NCBI GenBank assembly: GCA_021234155.1
Contig: JAJEKV010000063.1
Coordinates: 6,447,710-6,511,709, forward strand
Source of the DNA: Isoetes taiwanensis
Taxonomy: Eukaryota; Streptophyta; Lycopodiopsida; Isoetales; Isoetaceae
Direction of reading: 5' to 3'
Length of the DNA stretch: 64,000 bases
The translations under genes and the position numbers were made by a program. Shown here piece after piece: positions 55,740 through 64,000 of the stretch. The first letter of the stretch is position 1, and each line of letters opens with the position of its first letter. The notes beneath the pieces are model-generated. The model made no database searches. It was not told the origin of the DNA and saw only the letters and a list, made by a program, of their open reading frames with translations.

Positions 55740-57150
55740 TTAGAGGCCTAGGCTCAGCGGAACGACAACGCCAAGACCTTAGGGAAGAACAGACCCGCCC
55801 GCACCACCCCGGCAAGGAACCTATTTGAAGATATGGAACCCATGACCCCGAGGAAGAGATATCCCGAGATGAGGACGGACCTTGAGCGGATAAAGGCTCA
55901 AGCCCGCACAAGCGAGGGGAGCCGGTTCTGTGGGCAATGCTCATCCGCCACAAGCATCAGCTCGAAAAACGAGGAAGGGACAAGAAGAGGAGCAAGAGAA
56001 GAAGATGCCCCAGCCGGACTCCTCCTCCGCTCAAGCTCGAGTCGGACTCAGACTCGGAAGGAAGAAGAAGATCGAGCCCGGGACCGAACAGGCCGCAAAG
56101 GCAAAGGAACATCAAGAGGGAAGGCGGAGGAACACCCCGATGGACGACAAAGAGACACGGGGCCTCGACTACCGAAGAAGGTAGATTCCGCGATTGGGCA
56201 ATGTATGGAAGGCCCGAAATCGAACAGTTCTGGGAGAACAGGTCAGGTTTAGAAGCAAAAAGCATGGCTTTGACGAAATGAGTGAGTACGGCAATGCGTA
56301 TGGCATGAAGGATAAAGACAAAGGAAGAGTGGCAACAGCCAACTTGAAAGGAGCCGCACGGATTTGGTGGAAGGGTTATGCAAAGGCACATGGCTTAAGC
56401 AGGGATGCTTGTAAGTTCAGAAAGTTTGCTAAAGCCTTCAAGCGCCATTACGTCCCGAGGAATATAAGTCTAGTATGATGCGTTAGCTCTACAGGTTGCA
56501 AAGAAGGCAACAAATCTGTCCCGTATATACTGAGAGGAATTCATGAGGTGAGGTCAGATATGTCTTAGAAATTGGGTGAGAAGCATGCAGTAGAAAGCTA
56601 TATTGAGGGGCTGAATGAGGAGATCCGCAAGCTTGTGAGGGCAATAAACCCTAAGACAGTATCAGAAGCAGAGTCCAAGGCTATAAGCTTGCAAGGGACG
56701 GGACCTCGTGAATAGCGCGCGAGGCAGCCCGGCATTTCCGGGACAAAAGCGCAATGACGGAAGCTATAGCCCCAGAGCAGCCTAAATCCGAGTCCGGGGA
56801 GAGCCCCATATGGTGGCAAACTGTGGGAAACAACAGAGAAGAAGCGGTGTCCTTCAAGGACAAGCGGGGAGGGGTCAAGCTACTCCAAAGCAAGACGATC
56901 CTTTTGCGGCGATGCCCAAGGAAAAGAGAGAGACAGAGTGCATAGAAAAGCAGCCTTTGCTTTCCGTGATGTTTCCAGCCAGGTCATAGGACAACGAACT
57001 GCCCCTACGTCATGAGTGCAAATAGCTTCATGAGTTGGGAGATTGGGACACTCGTCTGGACGACGACGGCCGAAGAAGCACGCGACTACATCTGTGGTGA
57101 GGTCATATCTTTGCCGCAATAGATACAGAGCAAGCGGCAGAGCCAAGATA
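55740..57150 (+). pseudogene. gag, decayed (copy B)
   Basis: Matches the gag of copy A across its length but is split by stops and frameshifts. The best piece, 56194-56478, gives DEMSEYGNAYGMKDKDKGRV and AARIWWKGYAKAHGLSRDAC from the capsid domain; EKHAVESYIEGLNEEIRKLV is visible near 56580-56640. The zinc knuckle region near 56960-57050 retains single Cys and His codons only. Cannot make capsid protein. Confidence 0.85.
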
Positions 57151-57159
57151 AAGTAATTT

Positions 57160-58364
57160 CCACAAAAAGAGGGAAGGCCAAGGCCAAGTCCTTCATAGTC
57201 TTGATAGACTCAGGAAGTAGCCATAACTTTGCATCCCCCAGAATGGTTCAAATGTTGAAGTTGAAACCACTAAAGTCAAAGCCAAGGCCTGTTGTCTTAG
57301 CAAGTGGTGCAGTAAGGCAGACGGCAGGCAAGAGAATTAACTTCGACATCGACTTGCCAGGAATTAAGATCCAGATGGGAGCAGAAGTAATGGGCATTGG
57401 CAAGTACGACCTGATCATAGGAATGGAGTACCTTGGACCAGCAGGGGCCATTATCGATTGTGGAAAGCGGAAGGTGACCTTCCCAACACCCGACGGCAAG
57501 ATCATTGAGATCACAGGTAAAGAAGTTGTTCCCATCATGCAGTGTATGTCTTCTAAGCGACTGTTCAAGTGCATCAAGAGCGAACAGGTGGCATACATCT
57601 TCAAGCTTGAGATTGACGAGCCTGAAACAGAGGAAAGCAAAGAAGACAGAGTGCTCAGCAAGTTGCCGAGGCAAATAGCTCAGCTGATCACGGAGTTCCA
57701 TGATCTCTTTCCAGATGAGATCAAGCAGCTTCCGCCGTATAGGGGAGTCGAGTGTGAGATAGCACTCGAAGCGGGAGCAAAGCCGACAAGCAAGGCTCCA
57801 TACAGAATGACGACGCAGGAGTTGACGGAGCTGAAGAAGCAATTGCAGGAGTTGCTCGACCTAGGTTTCATTAGACCTAGTGTCTCGCCATTTGGAGCGC
57901 CCATTCTCTTTGTAAAGAAGAAGGATGGCAGTTTAAGGATGTGCATAGACTATAGGCAGTTGAACAAGCACACCATTAAGAACAAGTATGCGCTCCCCAG
58001 ATCAGATGACTTGATGGATCAACTCCAAGGTGCAAAGGTCTTCTCCAAAATCGACTTAAGGTCAGGTTATCATCAGATCAGGATAAAGGAGGAGGATATC
58101 CATAAGACCGCCTTCAGAACGCGGTATGGGCATTATGAGTTCACGGTAATGCCTTTCGGCTTATCGAATGCCCCCGCGACGTTCATGAGGCTCATGAACG
58201 ACATCTTCAGGGAGTTTTTAGACACCTTTGTGATTGTATTCTTTGATGACATTTTGGTGTATAGCAGATCCCTTGAAGAGCACGTACAACACTTGAGGAG
58301 AGTGCTAGAGAAGTTGAAGAGGCACCAGTTGTACGCCAAGTTGTCGAAGTGTCACGTCATGTGA
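57160..58364 (+). pseudogene. pol: aspartic protease and reverse transcriptase (copy B)
   Basis: Open from before 57201 to the stop at 58362-58364. The protease active site is [11 protein letters not shown] motifs: [72 protein letters not shown], and the catalytic [12 protein letters not shown]. After LSKCHV a deletion of about ten codons removes the usual link to YLGHVIS and shifts the frame, ending the protein. Protease processes Gag-Pol; RT makes the cDNA. The catalytic residues seen here are intact, but the frame break uncouples RNase H and integrase. Confidence 0.93.
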
Positions 58365-59126
58365 TCTCAGCAGAAGGAATCTCGACGGATCCTGCCAAGA
58401 TCGAGGCCGTCATTCAGTGGCCGGCGCCGAAGAATGTGCATGAAGTCAGAAGTTTTCTAGGCCTAGCAGGGTACTACAGGAAGTTCGTGAAGAACTTCGC
58501 TAAGATAGCGGCCCCGTTAACAGACTTGACGAGGGCGGAAAAAGTGAAAGATTGGGCAGAGCATTGGCACAAGAAAGTCCAAGCAGGGTTTGAATTGTTG
58601 AAGGAAGCCTTAACAACCGCCCCAGTCTTAACCCTGCCGGAGCCGGAGAAAGATAAGCTTGTAGCCACAGATGCGAGTAAGATAGCTACAGGTGCAGTGC
58701 TCATGCAAGAAGAGCGGGTGGTAGCGTATGATTCCGGGAAGATGAACGACGCCCGAAACGCTACTACCCCACCCACGATCGAGGAATTGCTTAAGTTGTC
58801 GGGGCATTAAGAATTTGGAGGCACTATCTTTTGGGAAGGAAGTTCCAGGTTGGATCTGCACCATCGAGCCTCCAATGTATTCACGCAACCACACCTCAAC
58901 CCGAAAAGAAGAAGGATGGATGGAGTTCCTTGAAGAGTATGACTTTGATATAGTCTACAAGCCGGGGAAGCTCAATGTGGTAGCGGATGCACTTTCAAGG
59001 CATCCCCGACAACTAGAGTGCATTGCAATGCAATTTCGGCGCTCTCCAAATGACTTTGGTAAGAAGATTGAAGAGTCCTTGCTAACGATATATGGATTTC
59101 AAGGAAGTATGGGCAAGCCTCTCTAG
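58365..59126 (+). pseudogene. pol: RT thumb/connection and RNase H (copy B)
   Basis: Resumes in a new frame with [40 protein letters not shown] and [14 protein letters not shown], then RNase H starting [17 protein letters not shown] (first catalytic Asp) with [12 protein letters not shown], until a stop at 58808-58810. The rest (EYDFDIVYKPGKLNVVADALS, the last RNase H block with its Asp) follows in another frame to 59126. Two frame breaks. Confidence 0.9.
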
Positions 59127-60300
59127 GGAGGCTAGAACAGATAAGGAGCGGGAAGCCTTTAAACATTATAAGAAGGAAGGCAACCTGTTATACCATAAGA
59201 ACAAGTTGTGCGTGCAGAATCATCGTGTAAGGAAATTGATCCTCCACGACACGCTGCAACAGCCCAATAGCCGGCCATGCGGGATTCATGAAAACATATT
59301 TCAAAGTCTTGCAGGCAGCTATTATTGGCCGGGAATGAAGAAGCAAGTAGCTTCGCTACATCGAGAAATGCCAATTATGTCGTGACGGAGCGGAAGCGAC
59401 TTCAATTCGGGGAGCATTAGAGCCATTGGCGGTGCCAAACGCTAAGTGGGAGGTGATTAGCATGGATTTCATCACAGGACTCCCAAGGACCGTAAGAGGG
59501 AAAGATGCGTTGATGGTAGTAGTCGACAAGTTGTCGAAAATGGCACATTTTGTGCCTTGCAAGACCACAGATACAGCTATGGATACAGCGAAGCTCTTCA
59601 CCAAAGAGATTTTCAGGCTTCATGGCATGCCAAGGGAGATTATCTCCGACAGGGACCCGAAGTTCATGAGTGCCTTCTGGCAAGACCTCTTTACGACAAT
59701 TCAGACGAAGCTATCCATGAGCACGGCATATCATCCTCAGACGGATGGCCAAACGGAGCGGACCAACAGGATTTTAGAAGACATGCTACGAAACTATGTC
59801 TGGAATAAGCAAGGTATGTGGGAAGAATTTATTCACTTGGTGGAGTTTGCATACAATAGCACCAAGCAGGAATCATCCCAAATGTCGCCGTTTATGATTA
59901 ATTACGGCTATCAGTGCCTAACTCCAGACACTTGGCACAACCCCGTGTCAAAAGTGGAAGTTTCGCAGCAGATGTTGGCCGATATGCAGCAGCTTGTGGA
60001 AGAGGTTCGAGGGTATTTGTTTGGGCGGCAAGAAGTCGTCGGAAAGAGCATCGCGCCGACAAGCATCGAACAGTAAGGGAGTTCAAAGTTGGAGATGATG
60101 TTTGGCTCAAGATCAAGGTGAAGCAGGCGAAGCTCAGAATCGGGAATTGCAAAAAGCTTGCTCCAAGGTGGGCTGGACCTTTCAGAATAGTCAAGAGAGT
60201 AGGTAATCAATCCTACAAGCTAGACTTGCCAGCACACCTAAAGATTCATAAGGTCTTCCACGTGAGTTTGTTGAAGAAGCACACTCCAAATCCGCATTTA
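59092..60300 (+). pseudogene. pol: integrase, HHCC region, catalytic core and GPY module (copy B)
   Basis: 59092-59385 carries the N-terminal zinc region with SYYWPGMKKQVASL; its paired Cys are lost. 59426-60076 is an open catalytic core: SMDFITGLP (Asp), IISDRDPKFMSAFW (Asp) and QTDGQTERTNRILED (Glu), a complete D,D-35-E set. After a frame change at about 60050-60076 the GPF/Y module follows: FKVGDDVWLKIKVKQAKLRI, APRWAGPFRIVKRVGNQSYK, KVFHVSLLKKH. Integrase inserts the cDNA into chromatin. Confidence 0.92.
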
Positions 60301-60304
60301 AGTC

Positions 60305-60565
60305 TTGGACTCTCCAACGTTGTTGGAAATGACGGAGGAGCAGCTGGAAATAGTTCCGGAATTGATTCTTGATAAAGCTTTCAAGAAAACGAGGAGATCA
60401 GAATTCCTCCAGTATTTGGTCAAGTGGAAACACTTACCAGTGGAAGACGCGACATGGGTACTTAAGAAAGATTTGGTAAAGCAGTACCCACAGTTTATGG
60501 AGCAATGGGACGGCAAGGTCATCTCCGAAGAAATCGGCTCAGGCATGTCGATTTGTGTAGATTAA
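60305..60565 (+). pseudogene. pol: C-terminal chromodomain of integrase (copy B)
   Basis: Residues read VPELILDKAFKKTRRSEFLQ, YLVKWKHLPVEDATWVLKKD, LVKQYPQFMEQW: a typical chromodomain (beta strands with VKWK, ATW, then the C-terminal helix). Two of the usual aromatic cage positions (Trp of VKWK, Trp of ATW) are visible; the first (usually Tyr/Phe near the start) is not obvious, as in several plant chromoviruses. Chromodomains of this class direct integration by binding modified H3 tails. It ends at 60563-60565. A frame break separates it from the GPY module. The presence of an H3-like gene in the same element makes it of special interest. Confidence 0.92.
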
Positions 60566-61423
60566 TTCTATGTATAGTTTAGATTAATCTACGCATGCAA
60601 CCTATGCTAGGTATGGGTCGCATGCGTTGTGACCGATGATGAGACCACTACGGTGATCTCTAGGGCGTGGTGTAATGTCAATGTAGGCATGACCGCGTTT
60701 CCGCTTGGGCGAGTGGAAGGTAGACTAGAAAGTCTACTTCTGTCCCACAGAAGTAGACGACCTCGAGAGAAAGGAGGTCATGAAGGAATGCACTGATAGG
60801 AAAAGCACCTCTAGCCCCATATATGCTTTGATAGGAGGAATCAGGCCTTCACGCCCCATATACGGGAAGGACCTATCCTCCACGCTGGGCAACTAGGGTG
60901 TAGGCATGAGCGGCATATAGGCATATAGGCGCTGTCTCCACGGCCATAATGGAAGATTCACCCTCTTCCTACGCCGGGAGATTAGCCATGCATCCATGTA
61001 GATAGGTGGGGTGGTCACCATATAACCAAAATTTTATTAATAATTAAAATGGTACTAACGTAGTGTCGACCTGCAGGCCAATAGAGCGCTCCGGAGGGCA
61101 AGGAGGTCGAGCTACGAAGACTTGCAACACAAATTTTGTTGGAATGTGTTGCAAGGAATGAAGAGTACCTCGGACGTTAATTTTAAATTTGATAAACTTA
61201 ATTGTCATGTTAAGTGAATTATTGAGTAACCTGTTTTAATGATGTTATGAATTGATAAGCTATTTCATAATATAATGGCGTGATAATGTCCTAAAAATAT
61301 TACCTTAAGGTAATCTTAATAAATGTGTAAGTATTATAGTAGTTATAGCATGTATCAGGTTGATTGCAGGTTAGGATGATCCCAAGGTGGGGAGACCCAC
61401 GATGCTGCGGACAGCATCATTTC
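60566..61423 (+). other. 3' untranslated region of copy B
   Basis: No coding. Contains GCCCCATATA words at 60814 and 60862, and just before the PPT a short hairpin GATGCTG-CGGA-CAGCATC (61401-61418) flanked by two copies of AAGGTGGGGAGA (61384 and 61424). Confidence 0.6.
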
Positions 61424-61436
61424 AAGGTGGGGAGAA
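61424..61436 (+). other. polypurine tract (copy B)
   Basis: AAGGTGGGGAGAA immediately before the 3' LTR, the plus-strand primer. A second near copy is at 61384-61395. Confidence 0.85.
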
Positions 61437-63086
61437 TGTGACGTTCCAGGACAGTATACGGTCTCAGGACGTATACTGTACTGCCTCGTCACGCGTACAC
61501 GCCACCCCGACTGACGTGTACGCCAACGTGTAGCTAGGCTAGTAGCCCTAGGGGGCAACGTGCAAGGAGTGTGCATTTATTAATGTGCACATTAAACAAT
61601 GTGCACATTCACTTAGGTGCACATTTTCCCATATGGCCACTTCATGCCAAGTGGGCCACACCCATAGGTGCAATTAATGTGCACATTCTCCAATGTACAC
61701 ATTAATGTGGGCACATTTTGCCACCTATCCATTAAAGGCAAGTGGGCCCATTCCCAATTATCCCACATGCCTAAAGGGGATAATTGGAAACCCTAGCCAA
61801 CCCCTTGTCTATTAAGGGAGGGAAACCCTAACTTGCCCAATTTTCGTTTCTAGGGTTTTAGAACTGCTTTTTTTTGGCTGCCTCAACAACCAAAAACCGC
61901 CTCCCAGAACTCATGCTGAGAGAATCAGATCCTTAGTTTCTCTTGATTCGAGCGTTTCAGCAGGATGGTCGAGCTCAGGTCAGGAGGAGTCCCTCAAGGA
62001 TCAGGTATTTAGGCAATTAAATAGCTTAAACCCTCTTTTAGCCATCGAATCAGTAGGTTTAGCCTCTTAAATTGCCCATAGCAGCCCTCTAGATCTCTAG
62101 ATAGCAGATTCTAACTAAAGAACCTAACTCTATGATGTAGATTAGATCTAGTTCTTTAGTTCTCTCGTGAAAGTATATGGATGATGTATCTCTATGAACT
62201 CCTTGTATTGGGAAGGGGTAGAGACCTAAAGCTTTGTAGTTGATGCTCCTAGAGTAGCCTCTCTAGCACACTTTGTAGATTGCCTGTGTGCAAGAACCAC
62301 ACCGGGTTGTGGGTGAAGGGGCGAGACTGGCTGAGAAGGAGGTTCATGTCCTGACTCTTGAACGATCCCTCTGGTGTGTAAGGCCTACCAGGGATCATTG
62401 TGACTAGGTCTAATGGCTCACCACCGAAAGCGGGTGAGGCATGGATTCGACACCCGCAGGAAGAGGTGTACACTTTCCGATGGGGTTCACCGACTACTGC
62501 GGGCGGTGGCCCTCTAGTCACCTTGAGTCGGCATGTAGATCTGGGAGGGAGTGATCCCTTCCCGCCCCCATCGAACTGGGAGGATGAAACCCGGGAATAG
62601 CCCTTTCCGCTATGCATCCCGCCGGGCTCTGATCGAGTCCCGACACTTTTCAGCCTACTACGCAAAAGTGTGTGCAATGGGAGGGGGCGGATGGAGTGGA
62701 CAACCCTATGCCATGTTCATACGCCAGCCAAATCCATTGCCATGAATTCTGTCTGCAATGAACTCTGGAGACCCAAGCCGTCAGTTCTCCCTTTGAGTCT
62801 GAGCCTTGGGTAGGATTTCCCATATGTAGCGTGCTGATCATTGTCTATGCAGATGTTGATGGACCACCCTTCGAGGTGGATATGTGCTTATGTTATATAC
62901 TGACATGTATGTTTACGCTTCCGCAGCTAGGTAGGCCCTGAGGGAGACGGGGTAAAATGACCCCTTCACTCTTCCCACTGGAACCAGTCAGGGTTTGCAA
63001 TGTTATGTGGAGGGCCCTGTATCGGCATGGAGCTGGTATGGGGGATGAACTCCTGTTTGTATACGGTGAGTGCACCGTATGCGAGT
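61437..63086 (+). repeat. 3' LTR of copy B, lacking its last ~15 bp
   Basis: Same sequence as 50745-52400 with scattered substitutions and indels (for example one 18 bp GGGCACACATTTCCATGT-type unit lost near 61710). It runs to ATGCGAG at about 63085, then diverges from the expected GTAGGGGACGTCACA. Confidence 0.93.
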
Positions 63087-64000
63087 TAGCAGAATGGTTG
63101 AGCTCAGGTCAGGAGGAGGAACCCAAGGATCAGGTATTTAGTCAATTTAATAGCCTAAACCATCTTCTAGTCATTAAATCAGTAGGTTTAGCCTATTAAA
63201 TTGCCCATAGCAGCCCTCTAGATCTCTAGATACCCGACTCTAACTAAAGAACCTAACTCTATGATATAGATTAGATCTAGTTCTTTAGTTCTTCTATGAC
63301 GTATATGGATGATGTATCTCTATGAACTCCTTGTATTGGGAAGGGGGGTAGAGACCTAAAGTTTGGTAGTAGATGCTCCTAGATTAGCCTCTCTAGCACA
63401 CTATAGATTCGGCCTGTGCATAAGAGCCACACCTGGTTGTGGGTGAAGGGGCCAGACTGGCTTATAAGGAGGTTCATGTCCTAACTCTCGAACGATCCCT
63501 ATGGTGTGTTAGTGCTACCCGGGATCATTGTGACTAGGTCTAATGGCTTACCACTGAGTGTGGGTGAGGCATGGGCTCGACACCCATGAAGTGGTGTACA
63601 CTTTCCATTGGGTTCAAGTCGAATAAGGGCAGTGGCCCTCTAGTCTCCTTGAGTCAGCATGTAGATCTCTGGAGGGAGAGATCCCTACCTGCCCCATCGG
63701 AACTGGGGAGATGCAACCCAGGATGTAGCCCCTTCGGCTAGGCATCCGGCGGGCTACAGTCAGGTCCCAACACTTTTCAGCCTATTCTGCAAAGTGTGCA
63801 CAGGAGGGGCGGATGGAGTGGACAACCCAATGCCATGTTCTTATGCCAGCCAAATCCATTGCCATGAATTCTGTCTGCAATGAACTCTGGAGACCCAAGC
63901 CGTCAGTCATCCCTTCGAGTCTGAGCCTTGGGTAGGACCCCTATGTATGATGCTGGTCGTTGTCTATGCAGATGTTGATGCCCCACCCTTCGAGGTGGAT
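63087..64000 (+). repeat. partial LTR of a third family member, truncated by window end
   Basis: Starts at AGCAGAATGGTTGAGCTCAG, equivalent to position 51278 inside the LTR, and follows the LTR to the window edge (equivalent to about 52199). It shares several bases with copy A rather than copy B (ATGGTTGA, GTCAATTTAATAG, CTTCTAGTCAT), so it is not a duplicate of the neighbouring 3' LTR but comes from another subfamily. Confidence 0.88.

Larger units (their letters stand above)
50745..63086 (+). mobile_element. Ty3/Gypsy chromovirus-like LTR retrotransposon, copy B, nearly complete
   Basis: Order: LTR, tRNA-iMet primer site, two palindromes, TATA, H3-like ORF1, one palindrome, truncated ORF2, gag, pol (protease, RT, RNase H, integrase, chromodomain), polypurine tract, LTR. 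Integrase after RT and the C-terminal chromodomain define a Gypsy chromovirus. ORF1 is intact; ORF2, gag and pol have deletions and frameshifts. The LTRs are closely similar with scattered indels, pointing to fairly recent insertion. The last ~15 bp of the 3' LTR are replaced by another LTR fragment. Confidence 0.95.

Overview
This window looks like nuclear DNA from a land plant. The evidence is a GH5 endo-beta-mannanase, a class 3 lipase gene with a plant-type intron, fragments of a class III peroxidase, a PPR protein and an RRM protein, chromodomain Ty3/Gypsy elements primed by initiator Met-tRNA, Helitrons, a hAT MITE and a tRNA-derived SINE. The AT-rich, transposon-filled layout with very few host genes would suit a large non-seed vascular plant genome such as a fern, but the species cannot be named from the sequence.

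Layout. 1-7558: 5' two thirds of a Ty3/Gypsy element on the minus strand (copy A), entering the window in its protease and ending with its 5' LTR. 7559-14826: gene-poor DNA with a 0.6 kb tandem duplication, a 552 bp hAT MITE and a Helitron 3' end. 14827-20235: a minus-strand LINE with ORF1 and EN-RT ORF2, then a second LINE fragment. 21903-25014: a probable Helitron carrying RRM and PPR gene scraps. 25015-34259: repeats, a SINE, an unrecognised 132-residue ORF and a peroxidase exon relic. 34260-36530: a two-exon class 3 lipase gene, the best intact host gene. 36531-42634: hairpins, and an intronless mannanase broken by one frameshift. 42635-47572: a LINE fragment interrupted by a second LINE, the whole lying in a split 165 bp tandem repeat. 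50745-63086: a nearly complete plus-strand Ty3/Gypsy element (copy B) of the same family as copy A, joined at 63087 to part of another LTR that runs off the window.

Main discovery. Both Gypsy copies carry two extra genes between the 5' LTR and gag. The first (53081-54334 in copy B; 4078-5329 in copy A) encodes a histone H3-like protein of about 417 residues. It starts with the exact H3 tail through Lys9, continues through a long charged and proline-rich linker, and ends in a full-length H3 histone fold with no gaps against canonical H3 (about 50 of 89 residues identical by hand count). Between the copies the tail and fold are conserved through many synonymous changes while most of the linker has diverged, so the histone part has been under protein-level selection. 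The same element encodes an integrase with a C-terminal chromodomain, a module that in other chromoviruses reads histone marks. Each accessory gene appears to have its own promoter cassette: a pair of 60-67 bp palindromes about 190-200 bp apart, then an identical CTATAAATAG box 103-114 bp before the start codon. The second accessory gene is of unknown function and is damaged in both copies.

An element that supplies its own H3 variant, drives it from internal promoters and has a chromatin-reading integrase is, to my knowledge, undescribed. Function is inferred; the sequence relationships are directly visible.
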